DNA of 41,717 nt from a virus: the IMG/VR virus record IMGVR_UViG_3300028608_000035, positions 1-41,717 of that record; one strand, given 5' to 3'. Position 1 is the stretch's first letter, and the number at the start of each line of letters is the position of its first letter. The notes beneath the pieces were generated by a model. It worked only from the letters and a program-made list of their open reading frames with translations, did no database searches and was not told where the DNA came from. Of this stretch, positions 15,656 through 23,961 are shown piece after piece. The position numbers and the translations under genes are program-made.

Positions 15656-17334
15656 TAGGCTACTACTCCGTCATCGTAGTTGTTGAGCGCTTGACTAACC
15701 TGCGTCTTCATCGAATTGCCGATTTCCTTGCTGATACCCTGCGCATCTGTGGCTTGCGTTTGCACTTCGACCTTATCAACTTGAACCGTAGTGTTGCGCG
15801 TGGTCGAAGTGCTATTGCTGATAGTGTTGGAGTTGTTCGAAGATATCGGCGATTCGCCCACGCGGCCTAGCATTTCCTTGCCGATGCTGATTGCCTCGCC
15901 TACGAAGTCGGTGCTTTGCGCACCTTTGATACCTTCTTTCAGCATCTTTACCGTATCGCCAACTGACGCCTTGATTTGATCCGCGAAGCCTCCAGCACCA
16001 CCCTTGATGCCGAGCAATTCGAACACTTGGTTGATAACGTCAATGATGTCCGTAAAGACTTTTTTAACGTCGGCTCCAATATCCTTGAGGTAATCAGTAA
16101 ATGATTTGAAGTTTGCGAGCCATTGCTCAATTGCCTGTTGGTTCTCCAAGCCCATGAGCGCCAGCATTTTGCGCCATGCCGTTTCGATGCCTTCCGTATC
16201 GCCGATGAGCCCGAACGTGAACGCCTTGAACGTTTCGCCCACGCTGTTAATTTTGCTCTTCAGGTCGTCCCACTTCGGCAGGAACCGCCCAAGCAAGCTA
16301 TCGCCGCCCTCAAGGTAGATTGTCAGGTCTTCATACATCAACGCGAAGGCTGCTACAACGGCCGCCACGGCTGCGCCGACAAGGAGGAAGGGGGCTAGCA
16401 TGGTAGCGAAGGCGATAGCACCTTTAATCGCCGCTGGAATCAAGAAATAGCTAATGGCCGTGCCGATGGCAATCAAAGCACCGCGTACCACGTCACTGTG
16501 CTTGATGATGTATTCGTAGAGTTCGTTCGTGACCTTGGTCACGAATTGCAGTCCTTTAATCAGGACCGGAATAAATGCCGAATACGAAGCGGACTTTAGT
16601 TTTTCAAAGAACGCAAAGAGGCTGTTAACCTCAATCTTCATCGCGTTCGATTGCTTCATGTACGCTTGCGACAACATGCGCACACGTTCGAAGTTGTAGC
16701 CGGCCGCCTTGTCGATGTCTTCCAGGCGCACATTTAATGCGGCAAGATCAGCGTTGAATAGTTTCAGCAACGCCGGGTTAAGACCCAAGCGCTCCATGAT
16801 ACGGACTTGCTTGCCCTTGTCCATATCCTTGAATTTGTCGGCAAGCTCCGTCATCAGGTCGGTGATGGGCTTTACCTTCCCCTGCGTGTCGGTTACGGTC
16901 ACGCCGAGTTCTTCGAATACCTTCTTTGCCCGACCCATGCCAAGCGCGGTATCTTGCGCAGCTTGGTTAAGGGCTTCCAGTCCGCCCTTAGTAACTTCTT
17001 CGCCGAGCCCGAGCAGTTGCCCGGTGTCCATGAATTGGTCTACGGCATCGGCCGTGGTGTTGAGGCGAGCAGCGAGCTTATCAAGCGCCGCCATTGCTTC
17101 GGCGTTTTCCTTGATGTTGTCGTAGAAGAGTTTTAGCGACAGGCTCAGACCAAACAGACTGGCACCACGCAACGCAAGGTCTTTCAACGTGGTATTAAGA
17201 CCTTGCGCGCCCAGGTCGGTTTTCTTGAGCGTATCGAGCAAGCCCTCCGCTTTTTGCTTGCTCTTGTCGATGCCTTGTTCTACCTCCTTCGTATCAGACT
17301 TGAACAGAACATAGAAGGTATCAAGGATCGTCAT
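15655..17334 (-). CDS. Tail tape measure protein, 559 aa
   Basis: The long helical protein begins MTILDTFYVLFKSDTKEVEQG, with long coiled-coil segments (KQKAEGLLDTLKKTDLGAQGL), central hydrophobic segments around AIGTAISYFLIPAAIKG and FATMLAPFLLVGAAVAAVVAAFA, and a Ser/Asn/Thr-rich C-terminal region. It determines tail length and is released during DNA entry, the hydrophobic stretches probably inserting in the host membrane. With about 0.15 nm per residue, a tail tube of around 80 nm would be expected. Preceded by the frameshifted chaperone genes, as usual. Confidence 0.9.
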   Translation of the reverse strand: MTILDTFYVLFKSDTKEVEQGIDKSKQKAEGLLDTLKKTDLGAQGLNTTLKDLALRGASLFGLSLSLKLFYDNIKENAEAMAALDKLAARLNTTADAVDQFMDTGQLLGLGEEVTKGGLEALNQAAQDTALGMGRAKKVFEELGVTVTDTQGKVKPITDLMTELADKFKDMDKGKQVRIMERLGLNPALLKLFNADLAALNVRLEDIDKAAGYNFERVRMLSQAYMKQSNAMKIEVNSLFAFFEKLKSASYSAFIPVLIKGLQFVTKVTNELYEYIIKHSDVVRGALIAIGTAISYFLIPAAIKGAIAFATMLAPFLLVGAAVAAVVAAFALMYEDLTIYLEGGDSLLGRFLPKWDDLKSKINSVGETFKAFTFGLIGDTEGIETAWRKMLALMGLENQQAIEQWLANFKSFTDYLKDIGADVKKVFTDIIDVINQVFELLGIKGGAGGFADQIKASVGDTVKMLKEGIKGAQSTDFVGEAISIGKEMLGRVGESPISSNNSNTISNSTSTTRNTTVQVDKVEVQTQATDAQGISKEIGNSMKTQVSQALNNYDDGVVA

Positions 17335-17343
17335 TTTAATTAC

Positions 17344-17577
17344 TCACTTTTTGTTAGCTTCTTCCATCGCTAACTGTTCGTTCATGCGGTTTACCGCGAT
17401 CACTTCCCAAATGTCTAGCGCTTCTTCTAACGTGTAGTCTTCTCTGAGTTCTTTGAGCGTTGCTTTTCCAGACTCGATAATTGCTCCAAAGAACCCATCA
17501 ACATTTTGGTAACCGACGCGAGCGCCTTTTGGGCGAAACCTTCCAAGAAACGGGAGGCTCGCCCGTCCGCGAAAAAA
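17344..17577 (-). CDS. Tail assembly chaperone C-terminal extension, reached by -1 frameshift
   Basis: This frame has no convincing start of its own. It reads DGFFGAIIESGKATLKELRED followed by YTLEEALDIWEVIAVNRMNE, resembling the C-terminal part (GT) of tail assembly chaperones. It lies in the -1 frame relative to the 155-aa chaperone and overlaps its 3' third. In-frame slippery candidates are TTTTTTC (17577-17571, codons 107-108, the canonical heptamer), CCAAAAG (17532-17526, codons 122-123) and GGAAAAG (17469-17463, codons 143-144). Each gives a 183-aa fusion. The residues encoded just after TTTTTTC look Arg-rich and less natural, so one of the later sites may be the true one. Confidence 0.7.
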   Translation of the reverse strand, partial: FFRGRASLPFLGRFRPKGARVGYQNVDGFFGAIIESGKATLKELREDYTLEEALDIWEVIAVNRMNEQLAMEEANKK

Positions 17578-17894
17578 GAGCAATTGAGCTTGAGCATTTC
17601 AAACTCTACCCGCGCGAGCACTTCCCACGATTCGCAATGGTTGTCGATGAGGTCACGCGTAGACAACCGAATCGGCTCACCATTGGCACCACGAATGGCA
17701 ACGTGGTTCATGAGCTTGAACATAGTTTCTTCATTGACGCTGTAATCGCCGAGCTTTGGCATGCCCGAGAGCGGATACTTGGCGATGATTTCCCGGCCGA
17801 CGATGGCCGGGAACTTCGACAGAATGAAGGTCTTCGACCCGCCGCCAGGAAGCGGGCACTCGAAGTCTTGCGCTTGCAGAAGTTCCCGTGCCAT
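17427..17894 (-). CDS. Tail assembly chaperone (lambda G-like), 155 aa
   Basis: The start is the ATG at 17894, overlapping the tube protein stop as TAATG. The sequence starts MARELLQAQDFECPLPGGGSK and contains GREIIAKYPLSGMPKLGDYSVNEETMFKLMNHV. Its place between the tail tube and the tape measure, together with the overlapping -1 frame, identifies it as the tape-measure chaperone. It would coat the tape measure protein and recruit tube subunits; it is not a virion component. Confidence 0.8.
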   Translation of the reverse strand: MARELLQAQDFECPLPGGGSKTFILSKFPAIVGREIIAKYPLSGMPKLGDYSVNEETMFKLMNHVAIRGANGEPIRLSTRDLIDNHCESWEVLARVEFEMLKLNCSFFADGRASRFLEGFAQKALASVTKMLMGSLEQLSSLEKQRSKNSEKTTR

Positions 17895-18334
17895 TACTGC
17901 GCGTCCTCGAATGCGAACACGTAGCTGTTCGTCTTGATGCGACCGGAAGACGCGACGCTCTTGCCAATGGGGGCATCGGTGATGATGCCGCGCAGCAGCC
18001 GCACCACAGAGCCATCGGGGTAGGTGATGGTCGCTGTGATGATGTCGCGCACCGGACGACGACCACGCACTGCGCGGTTGCTCATCGCGAGCACTTGCAG
18101 GTTGTCGTCGTCTTCGTTGTTCGGCAACACGGCAATCGTGAGCGGGATGGGGTTTGCCTTGCTCCATTTCACAAGGTCGCCATTCACGCCCATTGCCTTG
18201 TCGTTGATCTGCAATTGCGGCATGTCGATGGGGTCGGCGTCGTCTGCGAACCGCGTGAGTTCGATGCCAGCGGGAAACGTCTCGCTGGCTTGCAGGTTGA
18301 TCATTACGCCGAAGCCGGATGCGTCGATAGTCAT
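17894..18334 (-). CDS. Tail tube protein, 146 aa
   Basis: A beta-rich 146-aa protein starting MTIDASGFGVMINLQASETFPAGIELTRFADDADPID. It lies directly downstream of the tail sheath, which is the fixed position of the tube protein in contractile-tailed phages, and upstream of the chaperones. Segments such as SGRIKTNSYVFAFEDA at the C-terminus are consistent with DUF3277-like tube proteins. Confidence 0.83.
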   Translation of the reverse strand: MTIDASGFGVMINLQASETFPAGIELTRFADDADPIDMPQLQINDKAMGVNGDLVKWSKANPIPLTIAVLPNNEDDDNLQVLAMSNRAVRGRRPVRDIITATITYPDGSVVRLLRGIITDAPIGKSVASSGRIKTNSYVFAFEDAQ

Positions 18335-18366
18335 GTTTGTTTACTCCGTTTGTTGATGATTAGCGC

Positions 18367-19890
18367 TTAGATCAGCGTATGCGTACCTTCGACAAGGCGC
18401 ACGGCGTCATCTTTGCTGTAGATCAGCGAATAGACGATCTTGTATTCGGTGCTGCCATCAGTCGTCACGTAGCTTTCGACTTTCGCCGACACCACGTAGC
18501 CGACGTTCTGCACCTTGTACCAAGCGAGAGCATCGCCCGTAATCGACTCAATGAACACCTTCTGCACAGGCGTGAGCGGCTTGCCGACGCTGATAACCCC
18601 GTTGAAGAGCGAATCGTCAATAGGTTGTTGCAGGATGTTCAGCACTGCACCCACGCCGCCGTCGTTGGCTGCAAGGCGAGAAAGCGACAATTGCAGGCTC
18701 ATGATTTGCGCGCCGCAGTAGTCTTTAAACCATGCTTCATTGGCGTACACGTTCATGTCTACCGGCGCCGTTGCAAGGCCCATCAGCTTGCCGCGTTGGT
18801 AGAACGCAATGCGCTGGCCTGCAGTCTGCGTCTCACCGTAGTAGTTGATGCGCGAGGCATCGAGGTTGTTGCTCACCAGCGTGTCAGTGACCAACGCGGT
18901 AACGTTGGAGAACTGCTTGAACATATAGTTCTGTACGCCGTTGCGCTTGGTGTAGTCCGTGGCACCCATGATGGTTGCCGGAATTTGATCCGGGTACTCA
19001 TCGGGGTAATTCACGTCATCCATGAGCGTGAGGCCGATGCCGGCGTAGCTCTTGAGCGCGGCGTACCACGTCGCATAGTCGGCGAACTTCACCGGCACCG
19101 CGTAGATGTACATGACGTTCAACGTCGAGTTGTGCGCCGCCACGCTTTCAACTTCGGCAAGGTCAAGCTCATCGAGGAACAGGAACGAACCAAAGTTGTT
19201 GGTGATGTCGATGGATTTGATAAACGCATCCAGGGGAGTTTGCGGCAACGAGCTTGCAATGCTGATGGCATTGGCCGCAGCGCTCAGGCCGAACTTCACA
19301 CCGATGTCTTGCGCGCCGCTCGTGACGGACACGATATCCATCTTGCCCGTGGCAGCAGGGACGGTCACGGTGAAGCGGCTCGGGCCGTCAGCAGCGTACG
19401 CGACGGTCGCGCCGGCAAGCGCGGCATTGGCAGCACGGATAGCGACTTGCAGAGCAGCAGCAGCAGCGGCCAGCGTGGAAGAAGCCGCGAAGCTCACGCC
19501 TGCGACGTTGTAGCTCACGCCCGCGAGGCGAACCGTAATGCCGCCCGCCGTGATTGCTTGGATGCTGGCAAGACTCTTGGCATCGTTGTTGCCGATAACC
19601 TTGGGGTCGTTGCCGGCTTCGCTCCAACGGCTGAACGACAATTTCTTGGCCGCTGCGATGGATGGCGACACGTACGACGCGTATGCAACGGCGCGCTTGT
19701 ACTCTTCCGACGTTGTGCCGAAGTACGCGCCGACACCCGTTGCAATGTCTCCCGTGAATTCGAGCACCGCATCGGGTGACACCAGCGGGTTTGAGGTAAT
19801 CATGCGCGCGATCAAATCGCGCTGGCGAACTGCGTTGCCGCCGCCGACACCGGAAATGATGTTGACGTATTTTTTAAAGTCAATGGACAT
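18367..19890 (-). CDS. Tail sheath protein (DUF3383-like), 507 aa
   Basis: This is the contractile sheath subunit that defines the myovirus morphotype. It starts MSIDFKKYVNIISGVGGG and includes ARMITSNPLVSPDAVLEFTG, FGTTSEEYKRAVAYASYVSPS, and the C-terminal PVDMNVYANEAWFKDYCGAQIM and LTPVQKVFIESITG segments typical of DUF3383 sheath proteins. The length is usual for the family. An insertion around residues 115-200 is Ala-rich. The long plus-strand frame opposite it is a shadow. Confidence 0.9.
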   Translation of the reverse strand: MSIDFKKYVNIISGVGGGNAVRQRDLIARMITSNPLVSPDAVLEFTGDIATGVGAYFGTTSEEYKRAVAYASYVSPSIAAAKKLSFSRWSEAGNDPKVIGNNDAKSLASIQAITAGGITVRLAGVSYNVAGVSFAASSTLAAAAAALQVAIRAANAALAGATVAYAADGPSRFTVTVPAATGKMDIVSVTSGAQDIGVKFGLSAAANAISIASSLPQTPLDAFIKSIDITNNFGSFLFLDELDLAEVESVAAHNSTLNVMYIYAVPVKFADYATWYAALKSYAGIGLTLMDDVNYPDEYPDQIPATIMGATDYTKRNGVQNYMFKQFSNVTALVTDTLVSNNLDASRINYYGETQTAGQRIAFYQRGKLMGLATAPVDMNVYANEAWFKDYCGAQIMSLQLSLSRLAANDGGVGAVLNILQQPIDDSLFNGVISVGKPLTPVQKVFIESITGDALAWYKVQNVGYVVSAKVESYVTTDGSTEYKIVYSLIYSKDDAVRLVEGTHTLI

Positions 19891-19935
19891 AAGAAAAGCT
19901 CCGGTTTAGTCAGGGGTTGCAGAGTGGGTATTATG

Positions 19936-20475
19936 CTACAGCGCGTAAAGGCGGAATTCGAAGGTCTTCGCTTCTTGTACTCCATCGATCCAGACATCAT
20001 CGTGTTTAAACACCGCGTCGAATGATGGGTTTTCTTCCCATTGCGAGTAATCGTTAATTACCTGTGGCGTGCGCACTTCGGTAATGCGCAGAATAGATGC
20101 GCCGTTTGCGATCAACAGCTTTTGAAAGTCCGGGGATTGCATGACGCTTGCCACGGCATTGAGCCGGTCGCTGTGCGTCAAGTCTCCCATGCCGGTAGCG
20201 ATGGGTTGCACAACTGAGAATTGCAGGGTGGTTTCCATGGCCTGCGTTTCGATCCGCTTCATGCCGGTGGGCGCGTCGATGTCTGGAATTTGCTTCACGC
20301 CCCGGTAACCGTATCGCTTTGCGCCAACCTTGAACGCATAGAGCGTAGGGCCGTCGTTGATACCTTCCTGTGTAGGTTGGTAGCGCTGCGTGTATTCCAT
20401 GCCCACAAGGCCGCGTTTGGGGGCTTCCTGCGCCAGCAAACCGAACACCAGGGAGAATAGTTCCATGTCACGCAT
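19936..20475 (-). CDS. Neck/tail terminator protein, 179 aa
   Basis: The likely start is the ATG at 20475 (MRDMELFSLVFGLL). A TTG 12 nt upstream and an ATG at 20466 are alternatives. The sequence (SVVQPIATGMGDLTHSDRLNAVASVMQS and a C-terminal FEFRLYAL) matches the neck or tail terminator proteins seen between connector genes and the sheath in simple myophages. It probably caps the tail tube and sheath at the neck. Confidence 0.7.
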   Translation of the reverse strand: MRDMELFSLVFGLLAQEAPKRGLVGMEYTQRYQPTQEGINDGPTLYAFKVGAKRYGYRGVKQIPDIDAPTGMKRIETQAMETTLQFSVVQPIATGMGDLTHSDRLNAVASVMQSPDFQKLLIANGASILRITEVRTPQVINDYSQWEENPSFDAVFKHDDVWIDGVQEAKTFEFRLYAL

Positions 20476-20848
20476 TGGCTGCCCCAATCTTCACGCCTAT
20501 GACTTCTAGCCAACCGTCTTGCCCTAGCCAGTCGGTGACGTGCTCAGTCTGGAAGCGTTCGCCTCCGTATTCGAATTGATCGCCGCTCGTGCCGCGTTCC
20601 AGGCCGACGACCGCGACGCTCGGCACGAACCACGTAACGTACTTCTTCGACAGTTCAAGCCCGAGCACTTGATAGCGTGTGCGCGGCACAGCCTGCAAGC
20701 TGCCTTGCGCAACGTCAACACCAGCAGCAAACGCGGGTACGTACAAACCGGCCGCAGTCTTGGTGCGGTTGGTGGCTTTAAAAAACTTCACGGTCTGCGG
20801 GTTAATTAGCCGCAGCGCTTCTGCCAGTACGTTAAGGCCAGGAATCAT
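20468..20848 (-). CDS. Head-tail connector / collar protein, 126 aa
   Basis: A 126-aa protein beginning MIPGLNVLAEALRLINPQTVKFFK. The central part is beta-rich, with RTRYQVLGLELSKKYVTWFV and GGERFQTEHVTDWLGQDGWLEV resembling phage stopper or collar proteins. It lies between the HK97-gp10-like gene and the tail terminator, overlapping both. Assignment rests mainly on position. Confidence 0.65.
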   Translation of the reverse strand: MIPGLNVLAEALRLINPQTVKFFKATNRTKTAAGLYVPAFAAGVDVAQGSLQAVPRTRYQVLGLELSKKYVTWFVPSVAVVGLERGTSGDQFEYGGERFQTEHVTDWLGQDGWLEVIGVKIGAANA

Positions 20849-21321
20849 TATTTAATCTCTGTCTGATGCGTGAGAGTGTTAATCATCACGCGGGTATCAA
20901 CAAGCGGCTTGGTGCTGTTGTTGCCGCGTTTCTTACGTGCTGCAATCGTTGCGGGGCTCAGTGCTGGCGTAGAAATTTGCGAGATAGTCTTGCGCACGTC
21001 GCCGGCTGCTTGCAGACCAATAAGCTCCATTGCTTGGAATGACGTTCGCTTGCCGTTAACCACGCCTCGCGACGCCTGAGCAATTAACGTTCTCCATGCT
21101 GCTTGCTCGCTCGCTATCGTCGGACGGAAAAACGGCCGGGGAGGCAATCCACCGGCCGGATATCCAAACTCTTGGATGGTGGCTACATACGCAACGGGCG
21201 TGCCGTTGGGGTACTTCGCACTTTCGAACCATCCAACCTTAGTTTCTGTGCGTTCCAGTTCGCGCAATGCTTGCCGTATGCGGTCGGAGTCGCCCGGTTT
21301 GCGAACGACTTGGAGCGTCAT
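20848..21321 (-). CDS. HK97 gp10-like tail/neck completion protein, 157 aa
   Basis: The ATG at 21321 overlaps the stop of the connector gene as ATGA. The longer upstream frame is a shadow of that gene. It reads MTLQVVRKPGDSDRIRQALR, then KVGWFESAKYPNGTPVAYVATIQEFGY and LPPRPFFRPTI. The combination of VGWF..., IQEFG and PRPFFRPT is diagnostic of this connector family. The C-terminus is helical and basic. The protein joins the neck during head-tail joining. Confidence 0.82.
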   Translation of the reverse strand: MTLQVVRKPGDSDRIRQALRELERTETKVGWFESAKYPNGTPVAYVATIQEFGYPAGGLPPRPFFRPTIASEQAAWRTLIAQASRGVVNGKRTSFQAMELIGLQAAGDVRKTISQISTPALSPATIAARKKRGNNSTKPLVDTRVMINTLTHQTEIK

Positions 21322-21770
21322 GGCCGGAATGCACCATAGACCTTGCGGAAACCGCGCGACTCGGGGCGACCATTGACGGAGAACCCGCCAGCGCCGGCAA
21401 CCGACAGCATGGCCCACAATTGCAGACCGTATGGCGTGGAAGAAAGCCAGAACTGCCAACCGCTTTTGTAGGGCGGCAGCGTGTACCCCACGGTTACTTT
21501 GTCGATAGTGGCAGAGGTCAGTACACCCGACTTGCCACCAGACGCACCACCGGCCGCAAGCGTGGTCATCAGCGCGCCGATATGCGCCGTCATCAGGTAG
21601 AGCATCATCGAGCCGCACGCGTCATCGGGGCACCCGCAAGGTGGCTCCTGCATCGAGCAATGCGCCATCGCCCACCACGCATCTAGCGTGGCGTCCGGGT
21701 ACAACGCTTCGCTCGCGAACTGTGGGAACAGCGTGCGAAACTTAGCGTAGTCGATTGCGGGGGTTGCCAC
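21318..21770 (-). CDS. DUF4054 head-tail adaptor protein, 150 aa
   Basis: The start MATPAIDYAKFRTLFPQFASEALYPDATLDAWWAMA is the classical beginning of DUF4054 adaptor proteins, which attach below the portal. GKSGVLTSATIDKVTVGYTLPP and YGLQLWAML follow as expected. A short insertion at about residues 38-54 carries four cysteines (CSMQEPPCGCPDDAC), which could be a metal site or disulphide loop and is not a general feature of the family as far as I know. Confidence 0.85.
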   Translation of the reverse strand: MATPAIDYAKFRTLFPQFASEALYPDATLDAWWAMAHCSMQEPPCGCPDDACGSMMLYLMTAHIGALMTTLAAGGASGGKSGVLTSATIDKVTVGYTLPPYKSGWQFWLSSTPYGLQLWAMLSVAGAGGFSVNGRPESRGFRKVYGAFRP

Positions 21771-21772
21771 GA

Positions 21773-22159
21773 TTAGCGCTTGTTGTGCGGCTTGTGGGTC
21801 GGGGCCTTGACGCCTTCAGCTTCGAAGTCGTTAGGCGTTACCGGCACGTCGCCGCTGGCGCGGTTCTGGTCAGCAGCAACCTTTTCAACGTCGATCTTCT
21901 CATCGAGCACCTTGATAAAGCCGCGCTGCGCATGGCGCATGAACACCACGTTCTGCTTGAGGAATTCGAAATCGTCTTCGGTGATTTCCGTCATCACACC
22001 GATAGGCGTTTCAAACCGATGATCGGCCAGGGAGGCACCACCATTGATGATGACGGTACGTTCCGGGATCGAAAGACCTTCGTCGCCGCTCGCCTTGTGC
22101 GACGTGTAGGCTTGTGCGGCGGGAAGGGTCGAGTAAACGAATTTGGCTTTGGTGGACAT
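21773..22159 (-). CDS. Hypothetical head-associated protein, 128 aa
   Basis: The ATG at 22159 follows GGAGATTT (good Shine-Dalgarno). The protein is MSTKAKFVYSTLPAAQAYTSH..., with an acidic central part (EITEDDFEFLKQNVVFMRHAQRGFIKV) and a disordered tail rich in His and Lys. It lies behind the terminator that follows the major capsid gene and before the DUF4054 adaptor. Small proteins in this position often describe an N-terminal-binding capsid or connector accessory. I do not recognise a family. Confidence 0.65.
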   Translation of the reverse strand: MSTKAKFVYSTLPAAQAYTSHKASGDEGLSIPERTVIINGGASLADHRFETPIGVMTEITEDDFEFLKQNVVFMRHAQRGFIKVLDEKIDVEKVAADQNRASGDVPVTPNDFEAEGVKAPTHKPHNKR

Positions 22160-22181
22160 TGGCAAATCTCCTGAAAGTGAA

Positions 22182-22220
22182 TAAGAAAATGGGGCGGCCA
22201 GATTGCGCCGGCCGCCCCAT
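22182..22220 (-). terminator. Rho-independent terminator after the major capsid gene
   Basis: On the minus strand ATGGGGCGGCC (22220-22210) and GGCCGCCCCAT (22199-22189) form an 11-bp stem, followed by TTTTCTT (22188-22182). It lies just downstream of the capsid stop and probably reduces transcription into connector and tail genes. Confidence 0.85.
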
Positions 22221-22245
22221 TGTAGCCAGTAGGCCGAAGGCTCGA

Positions 22246-23376
22246 TTAAACGCCGGTGTAGCGCGCGACCGCGAACGGGCGCTTGAGCAGCACACCTGCC
22301 GTGGCGTTGGCGAAGTCTTCGACGTAGGTCTTCACGCGCTTCTCAACGCCCAGTGCCATGAACTTGGTGGGCACGAGTTGCGCCCACACGTCGCCGCCGT
22401 CGCTCGCACCGTCGCGCAGGTTTTCAGCGTAGATGTACACCACCGACTCACCGCCGTTCGCGCCGTCGAGTTCGGGGGCCGACTCGATACGCACGTTGGG
22501 GTAGGTCTTGGTGAGCCAGTCCTGAACGCTGTTGCCGAAGTCGCTGGTGACGCCCAGGAAGTCAACCGCGCCGGTCGGGAGCGCAATGGTGATGCGGTCC
22601 TTTTGCGGGTTGATGCGACCTTTGGACGATACGCGCAGACCCGACAGCATCAGGCGCAGATCGCCGGTAATTTGCAGGTAGGTCTTGGTGCTCCATTCGG
22701 TGTTGCCGCCCGTACCCGTGGCCGGAAGGCTGATGTACGCCGAGAGGTTGGGTTCGTTCAGGAAACCGTAGGTGCGGTTCGTGCCTGCGTTGTAGCCGAA
22801 GAAGCCGATGCGGTTGCGCAAAATCTCGAGTGCTTCCGCAGCGCTGGTGCGCTTCTCGGCGCTGGTGCTGACGCGGATGCGTGCCGAGCGCATTTCTTCC
22901 AGGCGACCGACTTCAAGACCCGACTCGAAACGCAGCACCGTGCGGCGTTCGTAGTTGACGTTCCACGAGCCGAGCGGCACGTTGCCGTGGTCGGTGTAAG
23001 GAACGGCAGTGCCCAGGCCCTCGATGATGCCTTGCACGATTTCTTCGTCTTCCCACGCGCCCACGGTCTGGATGCCGATCAGGTCATCAATCATGCGCGG
23101 TGCGGTCAGCACGCGAACGAAACCGGGCAACCATGCTTGCAGGAACTGCACAAGGCCGGGAATCGTCGGCACGGTCACACCCGGCAGCGGCACGGGGGCC
23201 ATGTCGGATGCGTCGAAGCCGTGCGCTTCCACCATGTCAAGCAGCGCGTGTTCGCGGAAGCCGATGCCGATGCGTTGCAGCGCTTGGTACTGCGCTACGT
23301 CGCCTGCGGGGAAGTCGAATGCGCCGACATCGCGTGCGCCCTTGCGGCTGTGTACCTTGCTGGTTTTTTGTGCCAT
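22246..23376 (-). CDS. Major capsid protein (DUF2184-like), 376 aa
   Basis: The protein starts MAQKTSKVHSRKGARDVGAFDF and continues with FREHALLDMVEAHGFDASDM, VQFLQAWLPGFVRVLTAPRMIDDLIG and GAWEDEEIVQGIIEGLG. These are conserved segments of the DUF2184 family of HK97-fold major capsid proteins. The C-terminal part WAQLVPTKFMALGVEKRVKTYVEDFANATAG is typical. It lies between the cement-like protein and the adaptor genes, with a strong terminator after it. A very long plus-strand open frame opposite it is a codon-usage shadow. Confidence 0.9.
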   Translation of the reverse strand: MAQKTSKVHSRKGARDVGAFDFPAGDVAQYQALQRIGIGFREHALLDMVEAHGFDASDMAPVPLPGVTVPTIPGLVQFLQAWLPGFVRVLTAPRMIDDLIGIQTVGAWEDEEIVQGIIEGLGTAVPYTDHGNVPLGSWNVNYERRTVLRFESGLEVGRLEEMRSARIRVSTSAEKRTSAAEALEILRNRIGFFGYNAGTNRTYGFLNEPNLSAYISLPATGTGGNTEWSTKTYLQITGDLRLMLSGLRVSSKGRINPQKDRITIALPTGAVDFLGVTSDFGNSVQDWLTKTYPNVRIESAPELDGANGGESVVYIYAENLRDGASDGGDVWAQLVPTKFMALGVEKRVKTYVEDFANATAGVLLKRPFAVARYTGV

Positions 23377-23406
23377 TGCTGTTTCTCCAGTTGTGTTGAT
23401 GGTGGC

Positions 23407-23928
23407 TTACGGGGCGCTGATAGCCACCACGCACAGGCCGGGGACGGTCGGTTGGGGGAACCGCACCACTTGCGCGCCGGGAAGGTCGGCGTACAGCGGG
23501 TCGGCGGCAGTGCCGGGCGGCACGATATGGATTTGGCCGGTCGTGAGCAGGTAGCGCACGATGTCGCCAGGGCGCGCGGCACTGTCGGTGGTGACCCAAA
23601 TGCCGGCATGGCAACTGGTGAACTCGGCAATTTCTTCGTTGCGGAGCACGAGCGTCGGCGCGAGCGTGCCGTTGGCGGCAGTACCCGCGCTAACGTTTTG
23701 CTTCGGCGACGTCATAATCATGGGCCGCACGCCCGTACCGCCCGGGTTGCCCGCGCGCATGACGCCCGGGTCCGTGGCAAGCATCGTGAAGACGCGGCCG
23801 AAAACGTTGTTGGCGGCCGAAGCCGAACGCAGCACGCCGGGTTCTGCGCGCGCGCCGCGATCATCAAGCGCGTACTCGCCGGGGATGCCCGCACCTTGGT
23901 TGAATTGGATTGCAGTTTGGAAGCCCAT
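23407..23928 (-). CDS. Head decoration / cement protein, 173 aa
   Basis: A 173-aa protein, MGFQTAIQFNQGAGIPGEYALDDRGARAEPGVLRSAS, with TNNVFGRVFT-like and SVSAGTAANGTLAPTL segments, all beta/Gly-rich. Proteins starting GxQTAI..NQ.GxPGE and located between scaffold and capsid genes are structural cement proteins (P22 gp24-like/DUF2190-like) that stabilise the shell. Assignment by pattern and position. Confidence 0.78.
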   Translation of the reverse strand: MGFQTAIQFNQGAGIPGEYALDDRGARAEPGVLRSASAANNVFGRVFTMLATDPGVMRAGNPGGTGVRPMIMTSPKQNVSAGTAANGTLAPTLVLRNEEIAEFTSCHAGIWVTTDSAARPGDIVRYLLTTGQIHIVPPGTAADPLYADLPGAQVVRFPQPTVPGLCVVAISAP

Positions 23929-23961
23929 GATTTTGTTCTCCGTAGTGGAATGGGTCAGCGC

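Noticed and set aside
18379-19779. A 466-aa plus-strand frame opposite the sheath gene
   Set aside because: Same shadow effect; the sheath protein on the minus strand explains the sequence.
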